This document shows, piece after piece, positions 7,675 through 16,499 of a DNA stretch of 64,000 nucleotides. Position 1 is the stretch's first letter; every line of letters begins with the position of its first letter. Source of the DNA: CAZWRV01 sp964636325 (GTDB lineage Bacteria > Verrucomicrobiota > Lentisphaeria > Victivallales > GWF2-50-93); the NCBI GenBank assembly GCA_964636325.1, contig CAZWRV010000007.1:1-64000 (forward strand). The letters are read 5' to 3'. The notes beneath the pieces were generated by a model. That model was not told the DNA's origin. It was given only the letters and a program-made list of their open reading frames with translations, and ran no database searches. Both the position numbers and the translations under genes were made by a program.

Positions 7675-9246
7675 CTAATCTTTTTTCAGCGTCAGGCTGC
7701 ACTTGCGGACTAGGATTTCACCTTTGAACTCAGCCCGGATCACGAAGAACACTTTGCCCGGCTCCTTGATCGCATCGTCCTTGGACATGGTGTCCGAATT
7801 ATTCTTGCCTGTCCACTTTGAAGAGTTCTTGAGGTTGTCAGGGATTTTCTGGGCGACGATCGTCCTGGCGCCGGGGCTGAGTTCCTGCTCAAGAAATATT
7901 CCGGCGAATCCTGACTCCATCCGCACGCTTTTGAACTGGGCAAATATCCTGAATCGCATCCCCTTTTCCACCTGGACGGGCTTGAACTCAATTTTTATGG
8001 CTGAAGGGGATGAAGACTGAATCCTGAAAATCTTGTCGGATCCGTCGGCTTTGCCTTCCGGCGACTCGACTATGACCTTCTGCACCTTCGGATCCGTCAA
8101 TATGACTGTCCAGTCCTTTAGCAGATAAGCTTCGCCTATCTCACCTTCGCCTTCGGGTTCGGAGAGTATCTCCTTTTCCGGAATAATCTCGGAGCTTGGC
8201 ACAGGCTTCTGAATTTTTGGACCATAGGAGAATTTAGCATACTTCTTTATTTCCTCCTTAGCCTCGTTCAGCTCGCTTTTCGCGTTCGCGGAATCCTGCA
8301 GGGCCTTCGCCGCCTCCTTCCTGCTCTTGAAAAGGCCGAGCATGGCGGCGACGGCCAGCGCAAGTATGACGGCGAGCGAAGCGAGAAGGACAGCTCTGGT
8401 CTTCCTGAGGGACTTGACTGTCTTCTCTAACTTTTCGACATCCTTGGCGGTCTTGACTGCATCCTTGGCGTCTAGGCGGCCAAAGTCGAGGATGTCCCTG
8501 ATTGGCTTGACCGGCTGATTGCGGAACCTGCCTACGAAATAGCTTGTCTCCTCTGGAATCCTGCTCCTCCTCAAGTCCTCGCAATATGCTTCTATGTCAA
8601 AGGGTATTTTTCTGAAAAGTATGTTCTTATTGGTGATGTCGAATATGCAGTAGCTTGCCCTGATGTCGTTGTCCCTGGGCTGGCCGACCGAGCCGACGTT
8701 AACGATGTATCTTTTGCCGTCCTCCAGGCTGAAGTCCTGGGGAGGAAGCTGATGAGGCGTCCCGCTTTGGCCTATGACAAAAATTCCAGGCAGATGACTA
8801 TGCCCGGCGAAGAGAAGCTGTTCCGAACAGACCCTGAACGCTTCCGCGGCCTCGTCCTGGTCGATTATGTATCCGAAGCGGCCGGGATCGGCGAACTCTC
8901 CGTGCGTACAGCGGAAACATGAGCCTTCGATTACAAGCGGCAGTGTGCGGAAGAACTTTCCTGTAGCACCGTCGAGGACGGAGCCGGTCCATTCGATCAG
9001 GCGGCGGGCGTTGTCGTTGAAGCAGCCCGGATCCATGATTCCCGCGATTACGGCGTCATGGTTTCCCAGGAGGAAATGATGGATGTTATTGTATGCGGCC
9101 TCGAAGACTTCCTTGGGCGTCGGCCCGTAGCCGACGATGTCGCCCAGGCATATGATCTCGTCTATCTTAAGGCTCCGAATGTCCGTGAGGACGGCCTTCA
9201 ACGCGTGTCTGTTGGAGTGGATGTCTGAAATGACTGCGTAGCGCAT
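7675..9246 (-). CDS. Calcineurin-like phosphodiesterase with membrane anchor and C-terminal beta domain
   Basis: The 523-residue product has three parts. Residues 1-245 are a metallophosphoesterase of the YfcE/MJ0936 type: SDIHSNRHAL (7-16), GDIVGYGP (35-42), GNHD (61-64), GHSH near 148 and NVGSVGQPRD near 181 supply the two-metal ligands. A single hydrophobic segment follows at about 288-310, then a charged helical stretch likely to form a coiled coil (about 312-345). The last 140 residues look like a beta-sandwich of carbohydrate-binding type. With the catalytic part N-terminal and no signal peptide, the enzyme should face the cytoplasm and the tail the periplasm. I do not know the substrate. 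The ending TGA lies one base from the next gene's ATG. Confidence 0.8.
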   Translation of the reverse strand: MRYAVISDIHSNRHALKAVLTDIRSLKIDEIICLGDIVGYGPTPKEVFEAAYNNIHHFLLGNHDAVIAGIMDPGCFNDNARRLIEWTGSVLDGATGKFFRTLPLVIEGSCFRCTHGEFADPGRFGYIIDQDEAAEAFRVCSEQLLFAGHSHLPGIFVIGQSGTPHQLPPQDFSLEDGKRYIVNVGSVGQPRDNDIRASYCIFDITNKNILFRKIPFDIEAYCEDLRRSRIPEETSYFVGRFRNQPVKPIRDILDFGRLDAKDAVKTAKDVEKLEKTVKSLRKTRAVLLASLAVILALAVAAMLGLFKSRKEAAKALQDSANAKSELNEAKEEIKKYAKFSYGPKIQKPVPSSEIIPEKEILSEPEGEGEIGEAYLLKDWTVILTDPKVQKVIVESPEGKADGSDKIFRIQSSSPSAIKIEFKPVQVEKGMRFRIFAQFKSVRMESGFAGIFLEQELSPGARTIVAQKIPDNLKNSSKWTGKNNSDTMSKDDAIKEPGKVFFVIRAEFKGEILVRKCSLTLKKD

Positions 9247-9264
9247 GGGGGAGGGCGTGTAGGG

Positions 9265-9534
9265 TTATTGAATCTTCCTGTTGAAAATCTTTATCCCGCC
9301 GCCTTTTTCACAGGATTCGCCGCCGAGCGCCCATATCCATGCGAGGATGACTATGATTTTGTTAGTGCTCCAGTAGCTGTTGGTGGCAAGTATGGCGACG
9401 AGAAGGCGCGGAGTGAAAATCCAGCCGAGCCACCAGAGGACTCCGCCCCAGGCCGTCGCGAAAAACATGGTGATCCGCGGAAAGAAGAACATGCAGATCA
9501 CAAACAATATTCCGTGGTTGTCCCAGAAGTTCAT
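9265..9534 (-). CDS. Small membrane protein of unknown function
   Basis: The 89-residue product is very rich in Trp, Phe and Ile and has about three membrane-spanning segments (about 8-27, 29-49, 57-72), followed by a short basic tail. I do not recognise the family. The ATG overlaps the TGA of the frameshifted gene upstream (ATGA at 9531-9534), so it was probably translated from the same message, and the phosphodiesterase follows after 18 bases. Confidence 0.65.
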   Translation of the reverse strand: MNFWDNHGILFVICMFFFPRITMFFATAWGGVLWWLGWIFTPRLLVAILATNSYWSTNKIIVILAWIWALGGESCEKGGGIKIFNRKIQ

Positions 9535-9840
9535 CTGCCGTAGTGCACCATTATTAAGTTAAGATATTCGTCGGAATAGCAGTCTGCGTCGGCAAGGCAC
9601 GTGAAATCCTTGCCCAGTCCGTCCCTGAGGACGTCATGCCACTGCCAGCGCGTCATGTGGTAGTCGTTGCGTTCCCCCGCACCTCTGGGTAAGATGCGAT
9701 ACCTCCTCTGTCATAAGGAACCTGTCGACGCAGTCGTTCGCCAATTCTACCGGCGCATCATGCTGGAATACAAAGTCTATTATCTTACCATAGCACTTAT
9801 AGACGGACAATGCCAGGTCTGGGCTGAACAGTTCCGGGAT
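9531..9840 (-). pseudogene. Frameshifted small gene of unknown function
   Basis: On the minus strand one frame reads IPELFSPDLALSVYKCYG, then FVFQHDAPVELANDCVD and RFLMTEEVSHLTQRC. It fails at a run of five C on the plus strand (9674-9678). Removing one base joins it to the frame reading ERNDYHMTRWQWHDVLRDG through to HYGR and a TGA that overlaps the ATG of the next gene. Both halves have protein-like composition and together give about 100 residues with no membrane segment. No ATG is visible; TTG at 9808-9810 or CTG at 9829-9831 could be the start. Either a real one-base insertion or a sequencing error explains the break. I do not recognise the product. The upstream transglutaminase gene stops at 9845. 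Confidence 0.5.
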
Positions 9841-9844
9841 TTGG

Positions 9845-11644
9845 CTACTCCACGATCCATACCCATCTGCTTGAAGGCACTTCGTCTGTTTTTGGAGCTG
9901 CGCAGAAGAGCCTGTATGCGATTTTCTCCAGTTTGGACGGCAACAGAAGCGTAGCCAAGGTATTCTCGGCGTTGAGCTCCTTGATCTTTAGTTTTGTTAC
10001 GACGTCCTTGCCGAGATACTTGTCCTTGAGCATGAATTTCGACTTTTCATCGAACGATCCAATGCCGAATTCCGCGGCGCCGACCTGGATCTCTGCGCCG
10101 GCCGGGACCTTTATGGCTTTGTCGTAGTTGAAGCTGTAGGTTCCGTTGCAGTAGAAATGCCTGTCCGTGGAAAATTCGAAGACTATCTTGTCCGAGCCGT
10201 AGAAGAGTGCCACCGGCTCCTGCAGGCATGCCTTGAAGAAGTATGCGCCGGCTTCAGGGGCGGGCGGAAGCGCGAGGTCTATGTCGTTCTGCACAACCAT
10301 CCTGAAGGGATCCTGCTGGGAGAAGAAATAGTCCCTGAACGCGTCAAGGTCCTCATGGGGGTAGTTGACAACCTGCGTGTAGAATTCGGAGGCTGTCACG
10401 TCCACCGGGATCCAGCGGTTGTAAGGCTCGGGCAGATAGAATTCCGCCCAGAAATGGCTTGCCGGTCGCCCCGTGAACAGCTGGAAGCCGCCGCAAGTCC
10501 TCGCAGGAATGCCGACGCTCCTGCACAGGGCGGTGAAATACGCGCTCTGGTAGCCGCAGTCGCCGAACTGATGCTGTTGCACGTAAGTCGACAGGGGAGC
10601 TCCGGATGAGTCGGCGGTATTGTAATCCGGGAAGGAATAGGGGATGTTCTTGATGATATGGTCGTTGAAGAGCTTGGCCACGAGATAAGGGTTGGTCTCG
10701 GAACCGGCGACGGACTTCGCCTTGTCGACTATTTCCTGGGTGAGAGCCGTATGAGCCGACGGCTTCGTATATTCCTTGTAGAGATCGCTTTCCTTGTCGT
10801 ATGCCTGTATCTGGGCGGAATCGATCACAAACCTCTGCTGGTAACGGATGAAGCGTGTCTGTGTGCGTATCACCAGGTCCTTGCTTATCTTGTCTACCGG
10901 GATTTCAAAATATACCGCGCCGATGTCGGAACCGGGATCCGGTTTTTTTACGACGTATTCGGAGGGACTGACATATATTTCGACAATTGAGCCCTGGCAT
11001 GCCGTGTTGATCGGGGATGGCAGCCACACTCGTACCTTCCCGTCGCCGTTCTTCGGGATCTTGGACTTCTTGATTATGAACTGCAGGTCGGCGAGTATGT
11101 CCTTCGGACGGTCGTAGGGGAGATTGAAATCAGTATAATCAATCTTTACAAAGCCGTCGAGCATGAAGTCCATGAACTTCTTGAGCGGGTTGCCCTTGTA
11201 TCTCATATTGGCGTCCATTATCGCCTGGTTCCTATAGGCGAGGTTTTCAATCTCGCTGTGGTAATACATCGTCTTGCCGCCGTCGATGTCCATCGTCAGG
11301 AGCTGCATCGAGCCGAGCCAGCCGTCGATTTCCGAGGACGTGGCCCAGGGATAATGCTTTTTAGCCTTGGCCTTGAACTTGGAAAGGCTGAGGCTGTATT
11401 CGGAAAGGACACTCTTCGTCCGGTACATCCCTTCCTTGGCGCTGACAAGCTTTTCAGCTTGACCCTCCTTGAGATAAAGGGACGCGGCCTTAGAAAAGGA
11501 CTTGAACGCCTTCGTGTAGAGATTTTCCAGCTCCTGCTCATGGGCGAGCGCATAATAATAGTCGCCGTCCTTGTTTCCGGCGAAGGTGCAGGCCTGCAGC
11601 AGCAATGCTAACGACAGAGTTGTGAACAGTTTTATCGCATTCAT
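9845..11644 (-). CDS. Lipoprotein with transglutaminase-like cysteine protease domain
   Basis: The 599-residue product starts with a lipoprotein signal (LALLLQAC, acylated Cys at 19), so it should sit in an envelope membrane facing the periplasm. A transglutaminase-like core covers about 300-430 with the full triad: Cys363 in GDCGYQSA, His397 in ASHFWAEF and Asp415 in PVDVTA. Bacterial members of this fold are mostly peptidases or amidases rather than cross-linkers. Residues 30-200 are helical and charged. The substrate is unknown; envelope or glycan-linked peptide processing is an inference from location. A TATAAT lies about 130 bases upstream (11771-11776), and a 221-base gap separates it from the carbamoyltransferase gene. 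Confidence 0.85.
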   Translation of the reverse strand: MNAIKLFTTLSLALLLQACTFAGNKDGDYYYALAHEQELENLYTKAFKSFSKAASLYLKEGQAEKLVSAKEGMYRTKSVLSEYSLSLSKFKAKAKKHYPWATSSEIDGWLGSMQLLTMDIDGGKTMYYHSEIENLAYRNQAIMDANMRYKGNPLKKFMDFMLDGFVKIDYTDFNLPYDRPKDILADLQFIIKKSKIPKNGDGKVRVWLPSPINTACQGSIVEIYVSPSEYVVKKPDPGSDIGAVYFEIPVDKISKDLVIRTQTRFIRYQQRFVIDSAQIQAYDKESDLYKEYTKPSAHTALTQEIVDKAKSVAGSETNPYLVAKLFNDHIIKNIPYSFPDYNTADSSGAPLSTYVQQHQFGDCGYQSAYFTALCRSVGIPARTCGGFQLFTGRPASHFWAEFYLPEPYNRWIPVDVTASEFYTQVVNYPHEDLDAFRDYFFSQQDPFRMVVQNDIDLALPPAPEAGAYFFKACLQEPVALFYGSDKIVFEFSTDRHFYCNGTYSFNYDKAIKVPAGAEIQVGAAEFGIGSFDEKSKFMLKDKYLGKDVVTKLKIKELNAENTLATLLLPSKLEKIAYRLFCAAPKTDEVPSSRWVWIVE

Positions 11645-11770
11645 ATATCTATCCTGTAATTCGATTATGTTTGTCTCTCGTCCTCATCTCCGGTCTTTGT
11701 CTGTGAAAAGGCGTTTCCCAAGTTACGCCGTTAAGCAGCATAGATAGCCGGAATAAAAAGAATCAATGGG

Positions 11771-11776
11771 ATTATA
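11771..11776 (-). promoter_or_regulatory. Possible -10 element for the transglutaminase gene
   Basis: The minus strand reads TATAAT here, in an AT-rich part of the 221-base gap before the 11644 start. No good -35 box sits 16-18 bases upstream; CAAAAT or TTCAAA are the nearest weak matches. Nothing else was recognised in this gap. Confidence 0.3.
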
Positions 11777-11865
11777 TATTTTTCAATTTTCGGATTTTGA
11801 AATTGCTTCAATGTAATCATGGTTCCCTGAAATTCTTAATCACAATCTGATTGGTTTATCAATTG

Positions 11866-13632
11866 CTAAGCTTTTCTTATCAGGTAGTTCTCCACGACGA
11901 GCATGTCTAGATCGGAGTTGAGGAAGACCTCGACTGCGTCGCAAGCGCCTAGGACGATGGGGAATCCGTGGAGGTTGAACGAGGTATTGAGGACGGCGGG
12001 GATGCCGGTCCTTTTGTAGAAATGCGAGATTATTTCGTAGAAGTCAGGGTAGAGTTCGCGGTTTACGGTCTGTGCACGGGTGGTCTTGTCGAACTGATGT
12101 ATTCCGGCGACAATCTTGTCGGCCATCTCCTTCTTCGACTCAAACGTGAACATCATGTATGGGGACATGTATTCCTTCAGAGACGCTGGTACGCTCATTA
12201 TCATGTCGGCTTTGTCCTCGAGGACGGCCGGAGCGAACGGCATCCAGAAATCACGCTTCTTGATTGCCGCATTAATTTTGTTGATGATTCTGACGTCGTC
12301 GGGCGAGGCTAGGATGGATCTGTTTCCGAGGGCGCGTGCGCCGAACTCCATCTGGCCGGAACATCTGGCGACGATTCTTTTTTGAACAAGCAGTTCTGCG
12401 ACTTTCGCATTTATGTCTGTTATTTTCTCGAAGAGCACCTTGCCATTGAACTTGTCCATTGCCGCTTGGATGTCCGAGCCTCCGGTCGGTCCGACGCAAA
12501 AGTTCCCGAACTCGACATCAGGAACGCCAGCCCCCCTGACCTTCTGGCAGCCGAGAAACGCCGCTCCGAAGGCGTTCGTCTCGTCGCCGCAGGACGGAAA
12601 AACGCACACTGATTCGACTTCTGGCAGCTCGGATATGAGCTTGTTGGCCTTGACGTTCATGAAGAAGCCGCCGGAAAGCAGGATTCGGCGTATTCCGGTC
12701 GAAGCGATTCCGGCCTTGATCCATTTCACAGCAGTCTCCTCGGCGAGCATCTGCAAGCCGCCGGAGAGGTTGTCGAAGCGCTGGTTCAAGGTCACTTTAA
12801 AAAGCTCCTTTATAAGGGTCTGCTTCTCGTCGCCCCCCGTGTTCCGGACACCCGGATATTTTTCGGTGTTTGTCAGAACCAGAGGGTTGTCCTTGCTGAA
12901 TCCGACGAACTGCGAAAGGCTTTCCTTGATGGTTCTTGAATATTTGCTGGAAGCGTATGGTGCTAGACCCATGAGCTTGTATTCGTGCTCATGCGGCATG
13001 AATCCCATTATGAAGGTGATATGGGCGTAGATGCACGCCGGCGAGAACGAATCGGAGCTTGCAATCTCCTTCAATTGTCCGTTTTCGCCGATAAATACGG
13101 CGCTGGTTCTCCCGTCGCCACCGCCGTCCATGCTGAAGACCAGATATTTATCTTCTTTGTGCCTGGCAAGCCCGTAGTAGGCGGATGCCGCATGGCAGAG
13201 GTGATGGTCGAAGCGCTGGTGCTTCTCAAGAAGACCTATCTCCCTTAGATAGTCTTCGAGCAGCTTCTCTCTGGCTTGCCCCTCGCGGAGCCTGGTCAAC
13301 GCCTTCCTGGATAGGTCAGCCACCTTGGAAAACACAGGCTCCTCGCTGCCGAACCACTCCTCCTTTATCGATTTGTATCTGTTCACAAACTTGTTGAGGT
13401 CGGCTTCACGGCTCTGCTCGACCTTGGAAGCCAGGTCGCCCACGAAAACGTGGTCAATATCCTTCAACGAAAGACCTGCGAAGTCGAGAGCCGCCTTTAT
13501 CGAAAGATGCGGGAATCCGGGCTGGTTCTTGATCTTCGAAATGCGCTCTTCCTGGATTCCGAAGACGACCCTGTTGTCCTGCATCAGGACGGCGGATGCG
13601 TTCAGATTGCTGTTTATTCCAAGTATGTTCAT
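11866..13632 (-). CDS. NodU/CmcH family O-carbamoyltransferase
   Basis: The 588-residue product has both parts of the family: an N-terminal Kae1-like domain with HHLCHAAS (143-150) and SMDGGGDG (167-174) that binds metal and makes carbamoyl-adenylate from carbamoyl phosphate and ATP, and a C-terminal domain with GQMEFGARALGNRSILA and NTSFNLHG. Length is typical (about 570-610). Homologues carbamoylate hydroxyls of Nod factors, antibiotics and glycans; in this locus a sugar hydroxyl is the likely acceptor (inference). The gene carries a copy of the 15-bp palindrome at 12396-12410. It stands apart from its neighbours by 111 and 221 bases, and a plausible promoter lies upstream. Confidence 0.92.
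   Translation of the reverse strand: MNILGINSNLNASAVLMQDNRVVFGIQEERISKIKNQPGFPHLSIKAALDFAGLSLKDIDHVFVGDLASKVEQSREADLNKFVNRYKSIKEEWFGSEEPVFSKVADLSRKALTRLREGQAREKLLEDYLREIGLLEKHQRFDHHLCHAASAYYGLARHKEDKYLVFSMDGGGDGRTSAVFIGENGQLKEIASSDSFSPACIYAHITFIMGFMPHEHEYKLMGLAPYASSKYSRTIKESLSQFVGFSKDNPLVLTNTEKYPGVRNTGGDEKQTLIKELFKVTLNQRFDNLSGGLQMLAEETAVKWIKAGIASTGIRRILLSGGFFMNVKANKLISELPEVESVCVFPSCGDETNAFGAAFLGCQKVRGAGVPDVEFGNFCVGPTGGSDIQAAMDKFNGKVLFEKITDINAKVAELLVQKRIVARCSGQMEFGARALGNRSILASPDDVRIINKINAAIKKRDFWMPFAPAVLEDKADMIMSVPASLKEYMSPYMMFTFESKKEMADKIVAGIHQFDKTTRAQTVNRELYPDFYEIISHFYKRTGIPAVLNTSFNLHGFPIVLGACDAVEVFLNSDLDMLVVENYLIRKA
12396..12410. repeat. 15-bp palindrome copy in the carbamoyltransferase gene
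   Basis: CTGCGACTTTCGCAT, two mismatches to the consensus; the coding strand reads Asn-Ala-Lys-Val-Ala-Glu. Confidence 0.5.
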
Positions 13633-13709
13633 GGCGTTATTTCAGTTTTTATGGATAGATTATTTGTTGATGAATTCAGCAGAGGGGGGCAGTTGGCCGG
13701 CTTCATTTT

Positions 13710-13737
13710 ATTCTATCTTAAGCGGTTGCAAAGGCAA
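13710..13737 (-). promoter_or_regulatory. Candidate sigma-70-type promoter for the carbamoyltransferase gene
   Basis: On the minus strand TTGCCT (13732-13737) is followed after 16 bases by TAGAAT (13710-13715), a four of six plus five of six match to the consensus boxes. It lies in the 111-base gap between the asparagine-synthetase homologue and the carbamoyltransferase and would give a leader of about 70 bases. Confidence 0.4.
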
Positions 13738-13743
13738 GCAGGA

Positions 13744-15582
13744 CTACAATTTCAGAAAGGTTCCGATTGTGGCGAGTGTCTGCACGAGGTCGCCGCTGAC
13801 GCCCGGGACTTTCTTCCCTTCGAGCCAGCGGGGGATGTCTTCACCGAGCTTTTTCATATCTAGGAAGTCCAGCGTTTCAAATATTCCCGACCTCATCATG
13901 GCAATAACCGCATTTTTCAGGGAGGCCTGGTTTCGCAGGGCGTATTCCCGCGAAGGCCATGTTCTCTCTGTCCATTCCTCCCAGTCCTTACGGCAGAACA
14001 GCCTCCTTTTCGCGGCTTCCGCGAGCTGGAGGCCGGTCTGGGTCCAGCATGATGCGGTGACGGGCAGTCCGGTGTTGGCGCTTCTGATTCTGGCGAGCCT
14101 TGGATCCAGGATTTTCAGAGCCTCCTTCTCAATTGCCCCATTGAAGCGCTGCTTAGCGGGGAGTGAAAGGTAGAGGCTGAAGATGTCGTTGGTGAAGGAT
14201 ATGATCCTCGGTTCTGAAAACGATCCGAGCGCCAGGACGTTCGGGTAGCTGTAGTGCCTCGTAATGTGGTGGAATGTGAGATATTCCCACAGGTCATTCC
14301 TGTCGTCCGTCAGTTTTGAGCCCAGATGGTAGATATGGTTTATGCTGTGGAACTGGAAGTCCTGCAGGGCCTGTCTTCTTTTTTCGACGATGTAATTCCA
14401 GATATCCGCGTCCTTTATCCTGTATGAGGCGTTGTTGATGAAATATTCGACGAGGTTCTCCGGCAGAGGGGACATGAACCGCAGATAAAGGGTGCGGCCT
14501 CCTATCCTCACGTTCCTGCCCGGTATATACATCCCCTGGAACATGAAGTCGAAGCCGTAGCCGTTGAAGCAGACGTCGGCGTGCCTCTTCACCGCCTCGC
14601 CGTAGCCGAGGAAGAGCGCGTGGTCGTAGTTGTATAGGCCGCCGCATATCGCGGCCGCGGCCTCCCTGATCATGCCGTAATGCTCTGGATGCAGCGGCAA
14701 ATATATGTGCGGGGCACCCTTTGTCTCCGCGATCCTTCTGGCGGTTCGGACTTCGCGGTTGTCGGAGACTCCCACCGTGAAACATGTCGGCAGATTCTTT
14801 CCGAAGGCCCCCAGCACGGACCGCGAATCCATGCCGCCGCTCAGGAAATGCCCGTAGCGCCTGCCGTCCCCGGCTTTTATCCCGACCGACTTCCTCACAA
14901 GATCGGCCAGCCTATGGGCGTTCTCGCGCAGTGAATCCGAATTCTTCCTGTATGTCCTGCTCCAGTAGCGCTCCGTCGAGAGCTTCCAGCCGACAAGCGA
15001 CAACACTGAGGCGTCCGGCATGTAGAGCGCGTCCCTGGCCAGCGTCTTGATGCCGAAAAGCCGCTGGAACCAGAGGAATTCGAAGAGCGCCTCCTGGTTT
15101 ATCTTCAGCAGCCTGTTGCCCTTGAGAAACTTCCATACGCTTCCGAAATACGGAGAACAGCAGAATATCCTTTTCTCGGGATCGATGAAGTAGTATAGCG
15201 GGACAGAGTTGAACCTGTCGTTGACGATTTTCAGCGAAGCGTCCGTCTTGCCGAACCTGATCACAAGAAATTCGCCGTCCAGGTCGAGAGCTGAACTGCC
15301 CTTCAATTCGCGGCTGAAAAGCTCCGCGCATTTCTGACGGTTTATCCTGCCTTCGCATATCGGGGCGCCGAAGACCAGCGTCAGCGCCTTCTTCGTGTCG
15401 GAAACCAGCGGCGGAGACGCAAGGCCCGACGACTCCACTGTCAGCCTTTTTTCGGCCGAAACAAAAGTACGCGACTCGCACCCTTGACCTGGAAAGAACA
15501 GCTTCCCTCCGTCATCTTCCGAAATGACGAGCAGGAAGTGCGGGATATTGAAGCCGGGCTGGAATTCTACCGTGTCAACCAT
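13744..15582 (-). CDS. Asparagine-synthetase homologue lacking the glutaminase cysteine
   Basis: The 612-residue product has a degenerate N-terminal domain that starts MVDTVEFQPG, with no Met-Cys-Gly start. It keeps a recognisable amidotransferase-fold core (LDGEFLVIRFGK near 101-112, NDRFNSVPLYYF near 121-132). The synthetase domain is intact, with the pyrophosphatase loop SGGMDSR at 248-254 in place of the usual SGGLDSS. Without Cys2 it cannot release ammonia from glutamine in the normal way, so it may use free ammonia, a partner glutaminase, or another amine as acceptor. Members of this branch are common in polysaccharide loci but lack assigned reactions. It lies between a glycosyltransferase-like gene and the carbamoyltransferase gene. 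Confidence 0.8.
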   Translation of the reverse strand: MVDTVEFQPGFNIPHFLLVISEDDGGKLFFPGQGCESRTFVSAEKRLTVESSGLASPPLVSDTKKALTLVFGAPICEGRINRQKCAELFSRELKGSSALDLDGEFLVIRFGKTDASLKIVNDRFNSVPLYYFIDPEKRIFCCSPYFGSVWKFLKGNRLLKINQEALFEFLWFQRLFGIKTLARDALYMPDASVLSLVGWKLSTERYWSRTYRKNSDSLRENAHRLADLVRKSVGIKAGDGRRYGHFLSGGMDSRSVLGAFGKNLPTCFTVGVSDNREVRTARRIAETKGAPHIYLPLHPEHYGMIREAAAAICGGLYNYDHALFLGYGEAVKRHADVCFNGYGFDFMFQGMYIPGRNVRIGGRTLYLRFMSPLPENLVEYFINNASYRIKDADIWNYIVEKRRQALQDFQFHSINHIYHLGSKLTDDRNDLWEYLTFHHITRHYSYPNVLALGSFSEPRIISFTNDIFSLYLSLPAKQRFNGAIEKEALKILDPRLARIRSANTGLPVTASCWTQTGLQLAEAAKRRLFCRKDWEEWTERTWPSREYALRNQASLKNAVIAMMRSGIFETLDFLDMKKLGEDIPRWLEGKKVPGVSGDLVQTLATIGTFLKL

Positions 15583-15650
15583 TTCGCCTCGGCCTTACGG
15601 ATAATTCATGCCGTGCAAAGCTTGATCTCATATGATTTCACTTTTTTATA

Positions 15651-16499
15651 TCAAGACGATTTGATAAGTTTGAAATATTTCCCGCCGGGGCTCGGGGTGT
15701 CCAGCTCTATCTCGGCCATGCGTTTGAAGTCTATCACATATCCGTCGAGCATCCTCTGGTGAAGATCCTTTATGCTGTATGTCTCTTCGCGCGGCTCGCT
15801 CAGTTCGGCCACAAGGTTGACTCCGTGGATGAAGCATTTGGACTTTTCAAAACAGGCCAGCCTGTTGCTTTTTTTCGAGAAAGGGAAGCGCAAGGCGATA
15901 TAAAGCTTGAGCAGTCCTGAGGTGCGTGTGGTCGGCATGCATGCGTAATAATGGAACTCGAACGGATTGGGGAAGGTCTCCTTGTCCGGTCGGCATTTGC
16001 CTAGATAATCCAGCACCAGCGGACGCCTGTAGAACGAACTGCAGAGCTCCCAGAAGTAGTTCCAGTATCTTCCAAGGCTGGCGTCGGTGTCCCAGACGAG
16101 GATGCCGTCCTCCATGGATCGGAAGTCCGGCTGCCTCCCCTTCCTGACGTTCCTACCAAGCCTCAGGCAGAATGATTCCACATCCTTGTGCGCGTCCATG
16201 AAGCTTTCGACCGTCTTCAGGCTGAACTCATCGCGGTAGATCAGGTCGTCAACCATGAACCAGACATAGTCGGAAGGATTTTCCCCGACAATCCTTCTTA
16301 TGTCCTCAAGGAACTGGCCCTGCCTCATAAACCTGCACTTGAACTGCGAGATCAGCGGCTCGTAGCTTATGCCCGGATCGGACTTGTAGATGACATGAAT
16401 GTCCTCCTCCGGGACGTCCGAGAAATGCCTCAGGGAAAGCAGCAGCGACTTGAGCTGCAATGTGCGATTCTTCGAAAAAATAATCGGCAAGGATTTCAT
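15651..16499 (-). CDS. GT-A-like glycosyltransferase-related protein
   Basis: The 282-residue product starts SLPIIFSKNRTLQLKSLLLS, like the opening of GT2-fold enzymes that handle a nucleotide sugar, and has WFMVDDLIYRDEF near 85-97, where VDD occupies the place of a DxD metal-binding motif. The rest, including the FHYYACMPTTRTSGLLKLY region, does not match a family I can name. No signal peptide or membrane segment is present, so it should be cytoplasmic. Its ATG overlaps the stop of the upstream mlaD-like gene (base 16499 is shared), so it is translated with the lipid-transport operon even though its role looks glycan-related. Confidence 0.55.
   Translation of the reverse strand: MKSLPIIFSKNRTLQLKSLLLSLRHFSDVPEEDIHVIYKSDPGISYEPLISQFKCRFMRQGQFLEDIRRIVGENPSDYVWFMVDDLIYRDEFSLKTVESFMDAHKDVESFCLRLGRNVRKGRQPDFRSMEDGILVWDTDASLGRYWNYFWELCSSFYRRPLVLDYLGKCRPDKETFPNPFEFHYYACMPTTRTSGLLKLYIALRFPFSKKSNRLACFEKSKCFIHGVNLVAELSEPREETYSIKDLHQRMLDGYVIDFKRMAEIELDTPSPGGKYFKLIKSS

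Noticed and set aside
7675..9246. Possible serine/threonine phosphatase of a signalling pair
   Set aside because: Motifs fit YfcE-type phosphodiesterases (single-domain, DxHxN and GNHD), and no kinase gene is nearby.
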